Shown in pieces: positions 52,189 through 62,807 of a DNA stretch of 64,000 bases. The notes below the pieces were generated by a model, which was not told the origin of the DNA, ran no database searches, and saw only the letters and a list, made by a program, of their open reading frames with translations. Location: the NCBI GenBank assembly GCA_944320355.1, contig CALUHC010000019.1:1-64000 (forward strand), in the 5' to 3' direction. Within the stretch, counting starts at the first letter, position 1, and the number at the start of each line of letters is the position of its first letter. The stretch comes from an uncultured Prevotella sp. (lineage in GTDB: Bacteria; Bacteroidota; Bacteroidia; Bacteroidales; Bacteroidaceae). A program made the translations under genes and the position numbers.

Positions 52189-54333
52189 TCAATACATATC
52201 CTCAAGGTATTGTGCATTTGAGGCCACATTCACCGGGGTCAGTTCGATATAATCTATCTGGAACTTACGCTCGGTGTTGCCATCATCAAGTGCAGTCTTG
52301 AGCCTCAACCAATAATCCTGCTGTCTAAACTGGCGGGTATCAAGAATTTTGCGGTACTGATCCGAATGGAAGCGGATGACATAGCCACCCTGCTCGTTTT
52401 CACGACACACAGACAACGGACCGCGGAGATAACCGTGCATATGCATGACCTTGTCACTCTCTATGCCGCGGTCTTCATACGCCTCCGGATAATTGGCCTG
52501 GTCATCAAGAGGAACACACCCCATGCCCACAACCTGCGGATCTTGGAAATCACCCTGGCTAATGCGCATATCGACAGGCACTCCGAGCGGCTCCATGGAG
52601 CTAATCTCAGGCTCGGGGCCAATATAATACTGGAGCATAGTGCCATGCATCATACAGTCGAGATTTATGCGCAACTCGTATGTGCCATCCGGCACAGGCG
52701 GCAGCTTTATGGCGAAATCGAAGATGCCCATGCCCTGGAAAGAGTCACCCTTGTACAAAGAATACGCCTTGACTCCCGGGTCAGCAACTACGTTCATGTC
52801 AAGCTGTGTACTATTGCCATTGAATACCTTGATGTTGTCAAAGTAATCAATCGGGTAGCGAATACGCCCAGCATCCTTTCCGCTATTTAAAGCAGTGATC
52901 TCACTGACATAAGCGCCACGGAAGCCATTGTCCATTGTCTCGCCCAATATGGAAAGAGCATCAAAGCGCATACGCTCGTTGAGCACACCAAAAGGCACCT
53001 TGCCATCATAAAGCAATATGTCCTTGATAGGATATATATATCCATTGAGAGGCTGCTTGATAGAGTCAAGCTGGAGGCCCACACCCTCATAAACCACCTC
53101 ATGCATGGAACTTGACCCCAATGACTCGGCTGCATCTGTCAACGTGTTGTTCCGTATATACCTATTAAGATAGGTTGTGTAACTTCCATTAGAAGTATTA
53201 TACACTAACCAAGCCTTGATAAGCGTCTTGGGCAACATCGTCTCATAATAATCAAAAGCCTCGCCACGCCAACCGTTGCCGGTGTAAGTGTTCTTCTTGA
53301 AGGCCAGCACATTGGAATTGACAGCTGTTTTCAGAATATGATAGGCCACAAACATATGCACAACATTATTCTCTTTGGTGTATTCGTCTGACATATCCAC
53401 TTCTATGTTGTTATTGCGGAAATAGTCATACCAACCTTCTGTCATGCTGCGTGTGCCTGTAGCGCACCTACCATACCACTCCTTGCACTTCTCCACAAGG
53501 TCATCAAAATCATAGATGCCATTGGCATTGAATACCGCATTTGTCTCAGCAAAGAGAGTGAAACCCTTCTTGCACTCTGTCGGGATATAGTAACCAGACT
53601 TCTCTGCCGGAGGAGTCGCCGACAAGGTTTTCATTTGGGTCTCAAGTTGCTTGTCAAGCCCAGTCTTCTCCAATGCTTCATAGAAAATGGAGAAATGAAG
53701 AGAATCAGACTTCAGCTCTTGTGCCACAAGCCTGTTGGAACGCGGTATGCACTTGTCAATGGCATGCACAATACCATTCACCACTTCGTTGTCACATAGA
53801 TTACGATCTATAGGCGCACCGCCATTCACAAGAATATTGGTTCCACTACCCCCAGCAGAAATGTTACGGCCAAGCATTGTCATATAAGACGCACCTGCAT
53901 TGGTAAGCATCTCTGTCGTAGTAACCTCTGTCTTGAGGAGATGATACATGGCAATGTCTGTACATAAGCTGTCCGTAAGACCCTCAAGAGAGTTCTCCGT
54001 GAGACCATTATGCAACAAATTGCCCTGCTCGTCTACACTCTCCTCGTCATTCCACAAACTATCTATGTACTCTATAATAGCATCGTTCTTGGGAGCGAAG
54101 CAAGTGTAGGTTCCGTAAGAACCGAGAATCCGATCCTGCCCGGAACGAGTCAGGATATAGTTAAAATTGCTGAACAGTGAGTCGTTATTGACAAGGAAGT
54201 CATTTACCGTCTCTCCTGTGAATGTAAAGCGGTTCGACTCATCCGGCTCGGCAGTACACGAGGACAGCGCCACGCACACAGGGAGAGCCAATGCCCCGAC
54301 CACTTTCAGCACCGATTTTATATTAACCTTCAT
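52189..54333 (-). CDS. Fasciclin (Fas1) domain lipoprotein, about 714 residues
   Basis: ATG 54333 (MKVNIKSVLKVVGALALPV) gives a signal peptide with lipobox VALSSC; the longer frame to 54381 overlaps the SusD end. Fas1 unit one: NDFLVNNDSLFSNFNYIL, GTYTCFAPKNDAIIEYI, NEVVNGIVHAIDKCIP. Unit two begins LHFSIFYEALEKTGLD and has YYIPTECKKGFTLFAETN. The C-terminal 200 residues form a beta-rich domain (YELRINLDCMMHGTMLQYYI) that often accompanies Fas1 in Bacteroidetes (possibly DUF5108; I could not check). It starts 16 bases after the SusD stop. Confidence 0.83.
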   Translation of the reverse strand: MKVNIKSVLKVVGALALPVCVALSSCTAEPDESNRFTFTGETVNDFLVNNDSLFSNFNYILTRSGQDRILGSYGTYTCFAPKNDAIIEYIDSLWNDEESVDEQGNLLHNGLTENSLEGLTDSLCTDIAMYHLLKTEVTTTEMLTNAGASYMTMLGRNISAGGSGTNILVNGGAPIDRNLCDNEVVNGIVHAIDKCIPRSNRLVAQELKSDSLHFSIFYEALEKTGLDKQLETQMKTLSATPPAEKSGYYIPTECKKGFTLFAETNAVFNANGIYDFDDLVEKCKEWYGRCATGTRSMTEGWYDYFRNNNIEVDMSDEYTKENNVVHMFVAYHILKTAVNSNVLAFKKNTYTGNGWRGEAFDYYETMLPKTLIKAWLVYNTSNGSYTTYLNRYIRNNTLTDAAESLGSSSMHEVVYEGVGLQLDSIKQPLNGYIYPIKDILLYDGKVPFGVLNERMRFDALSILGETMDNGFRGAYVSEITALNSGKDAGRIRYPIDYFDNIKVFNGNSTQLDMNVVADPGVKAYSLYKGDSFQGMGIFDFAIKLPPVPDGTYELRINLDCMMHGTMLQYYIGPEPEISSMEPLGVPVDMRISQGDFQDPQVVGMGCVPLDDQANYPEAYEDRGIESDKVMHMHGYLRGPLSVCRENEQGGYVIRFHSDQYRKILDTRQFRQQDYWLRLKTALDDGNTERKFQIDYIELTPVNVASNAQYLEDMY

Positions 54334-54349
54334 TTTGTTTACCTCTTTA

Positions 54350-56107
54350 TTATTGTTTAACAATAGATTCACTTGTCTCATAAGCCGGATTCTGGTGAAG
54401 CAGATTGTTTACACGCATCTCGCTTTGCACCACCGGGAAATAGAGGAACGGCTCCGACTCCATAGCCATTTGAACATCTTCGCCCATGACATCGCCAAGG
54501 ATAGCACTTGTTGCTGCGAAATTGGACAAATCGCCAATCTCGGCCATGGTAAGCTCAGGATGCAACAATGCAGCCTCACCACTGCTTGCCGAACGCAACT
54601 GACGATATGTGTACCTCATGAGATCGAACCAACGCTTCCCCTCGAAACACAACTCCCTCTGACGCTCATCAAGCACCAATGTCTCCATCGCTGCTTTTGA
54701 CCTATATGACGTCCACAACAATGTATCAGTATTGTTGAAAGTGGTCTTGCCGAGAGAACGTTTGTTCACTGTGTTCACAATGGCAAAAGCCTTTTGCAAG
54801 TTTGGATCGGCATCATCAGAACACATCTGCACCATGGCCTCTGCCTTCATAAGCATCACGTCTGTAAGCCTGTAAAAAATCCAGTTCCGCGAGATATTAT
54901 TATAACCGGGCGACACAAACGTAGCAACAGCACTCATCGAATTATCCATCGAGTTGCCAGTAGAAGACTTTGACACCAGTTTGTATAGCTGATATTGGTT
55001 AGCATCCGATGACCCAACGCCATAACACGTCTCATAATAACGGAAATCAAAACTTTGAAGGAAAAGATTTGAAGAACCGGTTCCTGAGAAGAGGTCGAGC
55101 GGAGCCATCATCAAGCCGTATGTACGAGACCTGTCATCATAGTTCCAATAGCAGTGGGCCAAGCCATTGTTTGAAACATTCTTACCGTCAAGCTGCAACT
55201 CAAAGATACTCTCTATAGAATTGCCATTACCAAAAATCTGGCTATAAGCATATTGGCCTGGATAGAGGGGATAACCATCATGGTCAATATTGCCACCAAA
55301 CATACTTGGTCCCTGCATTGCATCCTCACTAAGATATTGTTCCTGTTTTGACGCAATGACGGCATCACAATAGTTAACGCACTCTTGATAATCAGCGGCA
55401 TTACCTGTTATGGAAGCACGCCAAAGATAGACATCGGCAAGTATTGCATTTATGCCATCACGGTTTATGTATCCCACACGCCGCCAGTCAGTATAGCCGT
55501 TAGGGGCCAAAGGCGTCTGAAGCGCAGTCTTAAGATCTTCTATGCACTTATCAAGCACTGTAAGCGGAGCCTGCTGCGGAATCTCAAAGTTCTGACTACT
55601 ATTAAACGAAGCGCCCTCCGTAACAGGAACATCCCTAAACGCACGCACAAGATAAAAATAGCACAAAGCCCGCAAAGCAAGCATCTGAGACTCATCAGTG
55701 CGCAATGTACCTTCAGTGTAAGAAGGGTCTATTGCCACTACTTGAGGTGCACGCTCCAACACAATATTACACTTATTGATCACAGAATAAATAGAGGCCC
55801 AATTGGCATATTGGTTCTCATAATCCATTGTGCCGACCTTTATTTCCTCCAAATCAGTACGCTTCCCATCATTGAAAAGCGTCGAGTTCACTTCAAGTTC
55901 GTCCGATCGGAAGTCTCCCCAAACGACAAACCGCTCGATATTGTTAGTGCTGGCCATCTCCTTATAAGCAGCAGCGACCATTGACGTGACATCATCCTTT
56001 GTCTTCCAGAAATCTTCAGAGACCGTCTTGTCGGTAGGAAGTACTACCGTATCAATACAGGAAGTCAAGAGGGCACCCGACAATAAAAACAGAATATATT
56101 TCTTCAT
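54350..56107 (-). CDS. SusD/RagB family surface glycan-binding lipoprotein (pair 2)
   Basis: 585 residues. Lipobox SGALLTSCIDTVVLP (Cys17). SusD features: EDFWKTKDDVTSMVAAAYKE, VINKCNIVLERAPQV, MLALRALCYFYLVRAFRDVPV and LVLDERQRELCFEGKRWFDL. It lies 41 bases after its SusC partner. It differs strongly from the SusD of pair 1, so the two transport systems are not a recent duplication. Confidence 0.95.
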   Translation of the reverse strand: MKKYILFLLSGALLTSCIDTVVLPTDKTVSEDFWKTKDDVTSMVAAAYKEMASTNNIERFVVWGDFRSDELEVNSTLFNDGKRTDLEEIKVGTMDYENQYANWASIYSVINKCNIVLERAPQVVAIDPSYTEGTLRTDESQMLALRALCYFYLVRAFRDVPVTEGASFNSSQNFEIPQQAPLTVLDKCIEDLKTALQTPLAPNGYTDWRRVGYINRDGINAILADVYLWRASITGNAADYQECVNYCDAVIASKQEQYLSEDAMQGPSMFGGNIDHDGYPLYPGQYAYSQIFGNGNSIESIFELQLDGKNVSNNGLAHCYWNYDDRSRTYGLMMAPLDLFSGTGSSNLFLQSFDFRYYETCYGVGSSDANQYQLYKLVSKSSTGNSMDNSMSAVATFVSPGYNNISRNWIFYRLTDVMLMKAEAMVQMCSDDADPNLQKAFAIVNTVNKRSLGKTTFNNTDTLLWTSYRSKAAMETLVLDERQRELCFEGKRWFDLMRYTYRQLRSASSGEAALLHPELTMAEIGDLSNFAATSAILGDVMGEDVQMAMESEPFLYFPVVQSEMRVNNLLHQNPAYETSESIVKQ

Positions 56108-56148
56108 AATTCAATACTCCTTATATCAACATTTTGATACCACATCGC

Positions 56149-59100
56149 TTAGAATCCTATATTAAGACCCACCGTGAATGACTTTGTCCTCGGTGTTTTT
56201 GAGTCATCTTCTGCATAACTCCAACCGTCTGCAGAATGCTCAGGATCCGTTCCGCTATACTTAGACCAACAGTAGAGGTTGTTGGCTGAGAGGTAGATTT
56301 TGAACTGGTTCAGACCCAACTTCTTGGTGAGTTTGGTCGGCATATTATATGTCAACTGAACATACTGGAATCGAACAAAAGAGGCATCCTCAACGTAACG
56401 GTCTGAGCCAAGCCAGTTGTAAGCAGTGTTGCTGCCATACATGGCACGCGGAATAGGCGTCACATCGCCATCCTTACGCCAACGGTAGTTCACAGAGGCA
56501 CATTGGTTGTAAGCCTCTGACATATTCTCAAGGTTCATTCGTGCTGTGTTCACAACCTTGTTGCCAAAGCGGAAGTTAAAACTGGTACGGAGCGTCCACC
56601 TGTCATACTTTAACGTAAGACCGAAACCTCCATTGACTTTAGGCAGAGAGTTTCCTAAGTAAACAACATCGAGTTGGTTGATTTCACCATCATGGTTCAC
56701 ATCCTCATAAATGGCATCACCACCCTTGAACTCATAATTGACACCGGTATAATCGTAAACAATGTGCTTTGGCGTCCCATCTTCCTGCATAAGCACCTTA
56801 CCATTAGCGTCTGTGGCCACGGGGAACGTCTCACCACGAGCCAGACGGTTGTTTATCTCGTCCTCAAACTGCGCAGCTGTCCATCCATTTTCAGCCTGCA
56901 GGTCAGTAAGATAATCATAAGAGTACTGATAAACGCCCTTGTAACGATAGCCATAGATGGATCCAAGCGGATTGCCTACTTGAGCGCGGTTCATGAATTT
57001 GCCGTTATTACTGGACCATTCAGTGTTGACAGAATTTAGCACACGCTCATCCATCTCTGTTATTTCGTTATAATTCTGCGATACGTTCACGTATGCGTCG
57101 GCAGAAAACTTGCCTATCTTTACGAAATCATTGAAATTGACATTAAGCTCCCATCCTTCATTGGTCATCGCTCCGACGTTAGCATACGCCAAGGTTGAAT
57201 ATCCGCTCGTTGAAGGTATTGGAACATTTTTCATGAGAAGGTCTGTCGTCTTCTTGTAATAGTACTCAACTTCCGCCTCAATCTTGTCATCAAACAGTCC
57301 GAGGTTGAAACCTAAGTTATAACTCGTTGTCGTCTCCCACTTCAAATCGTCAAGCTTAAGCTGTGTGATTGAGGTTGTAGGAGTACCAGAACCCTGACCG
57401 TATGCACCATCAGAAGTTGTATAAATCTCATAGAATAGAGACTCTGAGCTCGGAGCATTACCAACGATACCCCAACTCGGGCGGAATGCAAGCATAGAAA
57501 CGACCTTACGCAACGGTTTCATAAACGGTTCGTCAATGATGTTCCAACGTCCTGAAACGCTGGGGAAGTATGCCCATTTGTTCTTAGGACCAAACTTTGA
57601 GTCGCCATCTGCACGCAATGTCACACCAAGTGAATAGCGGCTCTTGTAAGAGAAGTGACCGGTGTAGCTCCAGTTCTGCGAGCGCGACTCGCCTGTCGCA
57701 CTTGCGGTTTTATAGTCCTTGGTATTTATCAACTCACCGCCCAAAGTCGGAATATCGATACCTGATGGAACCATCACACCTGATTCCTCAAGGTGACTAT
57801 TCTTACCTGTCACCATCTGGTAACGTAACTTCATAGTTGCTGTCCAATCCTCGTTCTTGAAATAAGGAGTGAACACCAGGTCATTGGTAAAGGTGAAAGT
57901 CATCGAGTTGCTCTCGTAATTATAAGCACGGTTGTAATTGTCGTCATCCAACGTATATTTTCCGAGCTCAGCAGGCCAATAGCTCGGCTTGCTATTAGAG
58001 TATATGTCGAAATAGGCGCTACCGGTATATGTGAGGCGGCTCTTGCCCTCCTCTATGCCAAGAAGCTCATACTTAAGACGGAAATCCGGGTTGACACGGT
58101 AAACATTCTCCTTGGATGTTGCCAGATTGGCAATGGCAATGGGGTTACCAAGATCCCTGATTTTGTCAAGCTCTGAAGAAGACGGGTTGCGCGGAGCGTC
58201 ACTGCGGTTCATTATATAGAACTCATCGGTGTCGGTGCCATCGGCCCGCTGACGGTAAATGCTCATGTTCGGAGATATGCGCTGTGCAATACCCAACAAA
58301 TCACTGTAATTCTTATTGTTGTTTGTATAAGAGAACGAGAAGTTTGTTGTGAAAGTTATGCGGTCGCTCACGAAATAGTCAAGGGCCAAACGCGTCGTGA
58401 AACGGTTGAGCGTCTGCTTGATGATAGTTCCCGTCTGATGGTCGTATGCCGCAGATATGCGGAAATTGGCTTTCTCGCCACCACCCGTAAGGTTTACATT
58501 ATAACTATGGCTCTGCCCGAACTGCGTTACGGCATCCACCCAGTCTGTGTTATTATTCCAGTTCTCATAGAGCGGCCATGCCTGGTTGTAATTCAGCTCA
58601 TTGATGCCTGTTGTGGCGTCTTGTGCCTGCGTAGGGTTATAGAGAGCCTCTTTCATAAGCATGGTATAGCTGTCACCGTCAAGCAGTTCATATCCCTTGG
58701 GCTGCCAGCTTCCGGTAAACTTATATGAGAAATTCACACGAGTAGGACCGCGAGAACCACGCTTGGTCTTGATCTCAATGACACCATTGGCACCCTTTGA
58801 ACCCCAAATAGCCGTTGATGCAGCATCCTTAAGCACCGTTATACTGGCAATATCCTCCACATTAACAGAAAGCAACGATGCATAATCCTCGTCTGTCGCG
58901 TTTTCCGGATCGAAGTCGGGTGCATCAAAGATCTGGTCATCTACCACAATGAGAGGGTTCTTGTTTCCATTGATAGAGGTTACACCGCGCAAACGCATCT
59001 GAGTTCCAGAGCCAAGGTTACCTGATCCGGCCACAATGTCCAGACCGGCAATCTTACCCTGCAATGCCTCGTCTGCGCTAGTGAACGAAAGTCCCTCAAC

Positions 59101-59517
59101 ATCTGACATATCCATAGTCTGCTGAGCCACAGAAACCTCGCGCTTGGGTATGGACAGGCCACCGGAATTTGCACGGCGACGCGAAGTCACAGTAACCTCC
59201 TTCACTGTGGTTTGCGAAGAACCAAGCTTGATTGGGAAATGCGTCTTTGCACCAATAGGTATAGAAACAGGCTTAGCTCCCACGTAAGAGATTGTAAGAT
59301 GATTCTTGGTATTCTTCACAATCATAGAGAAATTGCCATTCACATCCGTGACGGCTGCTGTAACGATACGGTTGTTGGCATCCCGCTCAACAACGTTTGC
59401 CATCATCACCGGACCAAAATCGTCGGTGACAGTACCGGAGATGCGTGTTCCCTGCGCAAACGCAGTCTGCACCAAGGCCAGCAAGATGGCAGTGACCAAT
59501 AATTTTATTTTTGGCAT
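56149..59517 (-). CDS. SusC/RagA TonB-dependent outer-membrane transporter (pair 2)
   Basis: 1122 residues. Signal peptide to about residue 21 (LVQTAFAQ), CarboxypepD_reg-like domain (ISGTVTDDFGPVMMANV), plug (TQMRLRGVTSINGNKNPLIVVD, DAASTAIWGSKGANGVIEIKTK) and a barrel ending KSFTVGLNIGF. The sequence between signal and plug includes the TonB-box region. It works with the SusD that follows. It lies 40 bases after the 975-residue-frame Fas1 gene. Confidence 0.95.
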   Translation of the reverse strand: MPKIKLLVTAILLALVQTAFAQGTRISGTVTDDFGPVMMANVVERDANNRIVTAAVTDVNGNFSMIVKNTKNHLTISYVGAKPVSIPIGAKTHFPIKLGSSQTTVKEVTVTSRRRANSGGLSIPKREVSVAQQTMDMSDVEGLSFTSADEALQGKIAGLDIVAGSGNLGSGTQMRLRGVTSINGNKNPLIVVDDQIFDAPDFDPENATDEDYASLLSVNVEDIASITVLKDAASTAIWGSKGANGVIEIKTKRGSRGPTRVNFSYKFTGSWQPKGYELLDGDSYTMLMKEALYNPTQAQDATTGINELNYNQAWPLYENWNNNTDWVDAVTQFGQSHSYNVNLTGGGEKANFRISAAYDHQTGTIIKQTLNRFTTRLALDYFVSDRITFTTNFSFSYTNNNKNYSDLLGIAQRISPNMSIYRQRADGTDTDEFYIMNRSDAPRNPSSSELDKIRDLGNPIAIANLATSKENVYRVNPDFRLKYELLGIEEGKSRLTYTGSAYFDIYSNSKPSYWPAELGKYTLDDDNYNRAYNYESNSMTFTFTNDLVFTPYFKNEDWTATMKLRYQMVTGKNSHLEESGVMVPSGIDIPTLGGELINTKDYKTASATGESRSQNWSYTGHFSYKSRYSLGVTLRADGDSKFGPKNKWAYFPSVSGRWNIIDEPFMKPLRKVVSMLAFRPSWGIVGNAPSSESLFYEIYTTSDGAYGQGSGTPTTSITQLKLDDLKWETTTSYNLGFNLGLFDDKIEAEVEYYYKKTTDLLMKNVPIPSTSGYSTLAYANVGAMTNEGWELNVNFNDFVKIGKFSADAYVNVSQNYNEITEMDERVLNSVNTEWSSNNGKFMNRAQVGNPLGSIYGYRYKGVYQYSYDYLTDLQAENGWTAAQFEDEINNRLARGETFPVATDANGKVLMQEDGTPKHIVYDYTGVNYEFKGGDAIYEDVNHDGEINQLDVVYLGNSLPKVNGGFGLTLKYDRWTLRTSFNFRFGNKVVNTARMNLENMSEAYNQCASVNYRWRKDGDVTPIPRAMYGSNTAYNWLGSDRYVEDASFVRFQYVQLTYNMPTKLTKKLGLNQFKIYLSANNLYCWSKYSGTDPEHSADGWSYAEDDSKTPRTKSFTVGLNIGF

Positions 59518-59557
59518 AATATTTATTTGTCTTTAAATAATAATCGCATCATAAGAA

Positions 59558-62446
59558 TTATTCAACCGACACCAGCCCCTGGCTGTAATCCTGGTTGGAG
59601 TTATAGCTTAACGGTTCCGACAACTCATGCACAACAGCATAAGAAGATGCAGTGACATAGTTATTGGATGAAGCCCTGTTCTTCTCGAACTCCATATCGC
59701 GGGTCATCTCGTTGGTAAGCAATGCCGTATTAGAAGGATCTATCACTTTCTCCCCCTGTGCATCCTTTATGTATATCTTGCCACTGTTGTCCACACTCAC
59801 TTCAAGAGTCCTGTTGATATAAGTCTCCTCGTCCACAAGGAACGTTGTGTAGTCTGTTGCTCCACTTTCAAAATTGCCAGAGGCAAAAACAGAATTAGAG
59901 TGGAAATGATAACGGATGAAATCGCGAACAGCCTTTATCATGGTGAACACCTTCTTCTTGGCATCGGCTTCTCCTTCTGTCGTAGCACCTGTGATATAAG
60001 GCTCTGCTATGCCATTTATCTCCTCCCATGTGGGCAGTCCATGCTCCACGGCAATCTTCATTGCGTCATTGTCCGGCGCATACAATGTATAATTATAGTT
60101 ACTGAAGAACTTCACATTGTTGTCAAGACAGCGCAGCTGGTCTTCCTGGTTGGTGCTACCCTCGCCAGGGACAAAGAACGTACGGTACTGGTCAGCCATC
60201 ACAATGCCCGTCTCCGGGTTTTTCTCAGACGAGATGCCGGCCCATTCGGCCACCTCCGCATCGAAGTCATTGCAAAGTTTGAAGAACTCACTGAAACGGT
60301 CGTTGCTCTCCAGGAACGAATACACACTACGCGTAGTGCCTTCCACAAGACGGTTCACAGCATACGAATTTCCGTTAGACTGCTCAAACACCTCTGTCAC
60401 GGCTGGAGCCTCACGCCCCTCAACAAGCTGACCTCCGCCATATAAGCGTCCGTCGGCCAGATTGCCGCTTCCTTCAACCTTCACACCTGCGCCATTCTTG
60501 GTGAGATAATATCCAGGACGCAAAGTCTCACCCTCATCAAGCACAATAGTGTTCATCTGTATAAGCTCAGACAGCTGTGCTTTAACTATAGGCATATACG
60601 TGGTGGTTGAAGACGCCGACAGATCGAGTATACCTATTGAATCGAGGCCGCCACCCGCATTGCGTCTCCAACGCGAAGCGCCAATGCCAGCTCCACCCTG
60701 CGACATAGACACAGAGTTGTCTATATAATAATGTATATACTCCGGTGCGTTAGCATCGCGGCCAAGAGATGTCGGGTCGAGTATGTAATGATCAAATGCC
60801 TCCTTTGTTGGCAAGAACATCGCATAATTGGATGACGTTGACAACAGGTATGCATAGTAGTCAAGGCCAAGGGCATAGTTGTTATTAAAAGACACATTCT
60901 GTATAATCCAGTTGGTCATGCCCATTGTAGTACTTGAGTTGAACAATGCCGGAGCTGACACGACCTCGTATGCCTTTGGACCATAAACCTTGTTCATGAC
61001 ATAAATAACGCCATTGTTGGCAATCTTTACGTCATATCCGCCTCCGTCCTTTGTCTTCACGTCCGAGAGCGACAACCCCATGATGTCCTTTGCGTCATCG
61101 ACCACCGAGCTGAACTTGCTGGGCACTGATGAAGCAAACGACGTATTCATAACGTTAGAAACAAGCTTCGAAAGGATGTTGAGCGGCACATCCTCAATAT
61201 TGCTCATCACATTTTCCGGTAAGTTAGGCAATTTACCATAAGTCTCAAGCAATATGCTCGTGCTTGGGTTGTTTGTAAAATAATCTATCAATGCGTCATT
61301 TGTAGGCACGAACATGGCTGCGATATCTGCCAACTCCGGTGATGCAGTAGAGCCGCTTTGAGATACAGAAGCTATATAATATTCGTTCCAACCCGGATCG
61401 AACGTAAGCAGATAGTCATCAGCAAAGATACCTCCGCTTCTCGCGTCTCCACTGAACTTGGTGCTACCCTTCGATGATTTGCTGAGATAGCGCACCTCGT
61501 AAATAGAATCGGGATTATAGACACCGCTCATGTCGCCCACCGCCGACTGCTCTGCATACCAATCGTGGAACTGCTGAGTCACCTCCGCATTATAGACTGG
61601 CATGGCGAAACGGTCAAGCATATGGCTGAATATGGAAAGATTCGGATCGGTCTTTATCACCTGAGCCATGTTTCCGGGAGGCGTCACCACATCCTCGACC
61701 TGATGGATATATCCGTTCTGGCAGGTGACGTCCTGGGCAATAATCCTGTTGCCAAACACATACGCGTCATTGGCGTTCTCATAGCTGCCGCCGGATATTA
61801 TGGAGAAGTCACTGTTATCACCCGTGGTCGTAATATTGTTCTTCAGCATATAGTTACGCGTGAAATGAACAAGCATAGGCCTTGTGGCATCGCTAACCAC
61901 CGACACACCCTCATTGAAACGCGTCCAGAAAGGGTTATTCTCCCCGTAAGCATCGAGAGCTGACAGGAACGGATAAGTGGTCACTGTGTCAATGGTATTG
62001 AGCGACGTCGCGTGCTTCACTGCATTGCCCCTCACTACACCCTCATCCGAGCTGACATTGGAAAGCAGCTCCACGAGAATGGCATTATCAAGCATAGAGG
62101 AATAGAGGAGCATCTTTTTTTGAGAATTGGTCAGATCCTCGTATTTGCTAACACCCCACGTGTTATTCTGATAAAAGCGCTCAAAAGCCTCATCGTTGGC
62201 CGGGAACACTGTCTTACTTCCCGTCCTGTTGAGGGTCTCTGCATAACCAAGGTCATCGACAAGGCGCAGATAGTTTCTGAAAGTTCCCTGCAAGGCATTG
62301 CCTGAGCCAGGGTTACTCAGCGAACCGTAGATGCTCGTTCCAAGCCAATCGGGCTTGGTCTCTTCATCCACGAGCTCATTCTTGTCCACACAGGAAGACA
62401 GCATACCCATACAGACAAGCGAGATACAAAAGATGAGTTTCTTCAT
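59558..62446 (-). CDS. Large fasciclin (Fas1) multidomain lipoprotein, first gene of the operon
   Basis: About 962 residues from ATG 62446 (MKKLIFCISLVCMGMLSSC, lipobox Cys19); the longer frame to 62485 adds no conserved residues. About four Fas1-like units follow: one near residues 40-240 (TFRNYLRLVDDLGYAETLNR, KTVFPANDEAFERFYQ), others around AMFVPTNDALIDYFTN, YAMFLPTKEAFDHYI and YTLYAPDNDAMKIAVEHG. It is the largest Fas1 protein here and leads the operon. It probably extends from the cell surface. The -7 box at 62534-62541 lies about 90 bases upstream. Confidence 0.83.
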   Translation of the reverse strand: MKKLIFCISLVCMGMLSSCVDKNELVDEETKPDWLGTSIYGSLSNPGSGNALQGTFRNYLRLVDDLGYAETLNRTGSKTVFPANDEAFERFYQNNTWGVSKYEDLTNSQKKMLLYSSMLDNAILVELLSNVSSDEGVVRGNAVKHATSLNTIDTVTTYPFLSALDAYGENNPFWTRFNEGVSVVSDATRPMLVHFTRNYMLKNNITTTGDNSDFSIISGGSYENANDAYVFGNRIIAQDVTCQNGYIHQVEDVVTPPGNMAQVIKTDPNLSIFSHMLDRFAMPVYNAEVTQQFHDWYAEQSAVGDMSGVYNPDSIYEVRYLSKSSKGSTKFSGDARSGGIFADDYLLTFDPGWNEYYIASVSQSGSTASPELADIAAMFVPTNDALIDYFTNNPSTSILLETYGKLPNLPENVMSNIEDVPLNILSKLVSNVMNTSFASSVPSKFSSVVDDAKDIMGLSLSDVKTKDGGGYDVKIANNGVIYVMNKVYGPKAYEVVSAPALFNSSTTMGMTNWIIQNVSFNNNYALGLDYYAYLLSTSSNYAMFLPTKEAFDHYILDPTSLGRDANAPEYIHYYIDNSVSMSQGGAGIGASRWRRNAGGGLDSIGILDLSASSTTTYMPIVKAQLSELIQMNTIVLDEGETLRPGYYLTKNGAGVKVEGSGNLADGRLYGGGQLVEGREAPAVTEVFEQSNGNSYAVNRLVEGTTRSVYSFLESNDRFSEFFKLCNDFDAEVAEWAGISSEKNPETGIVMADQYRTFFVPGEGSTNQEDQLRCLDNNVKFFSNYNYTLYAPDNDAMKIAVEHGLPTWEEINGIAEPYITGATTEGEADAKKKVFTMIKAVRDFIRYHFHSNSVFASGNFESGATDYTTFLVDEETYINRTLEVSVDNSGKIYIKDAQGEKVIDPSNTALLTNEMTRDMEFEKNRASSNNYVTASSYAVVHELSEPLSYNSNQDYSQGLVSVE

Positions 62447-62533
62447 ACTGCTTATTATAAATTTTATAAATTTAGTTATTGACAAATATTTGTTAATAAT
62501 AGATGGAATCTAAATCTTAGTTATTGCACGGCA

Positions 62534-62541
62534 CAAAGTTA
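62534..62541 (-). promoter_or_regulatory. -7 box of the 17-kb SusCD/Fas1 operon
   Basis: Minus-strand TAACTTTG fits TAnnTTTG. The -33 region is not a clear match. The DNA around it (62460-62760) is strongly AT-rich. Confidence 0.65.
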
Positions 62542-62807
62542 CAAGTTTTTTTGAATTGCAGAAAATAAAATGACATAAAATTTAAACTTAATTTGAAATA
62601 TTACTGCAATATATCTACGTATATGTCATTTCATCTATTGCCAAATTGAAAATAATGTCAAATTGCGGATGGAGCCATATACAAACTCGTAAAAAAAACA
62701 TGAAATAATTATTGCTGATATTTGCGATTCACCTGTTTATGATTCATTAATATAAAATAGCATGAACGTCCGCAGATTGCCAACCCCATGCGCACGTCCT
62801 ACCTCTT

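Noticed and set aside
45292..62446. Starch utilisation (sus) locus
   Set aside because: No amylase or neopullulanase is present and both SusD proteins lack any feature that would show starch binding; SusC/SusD are general families.
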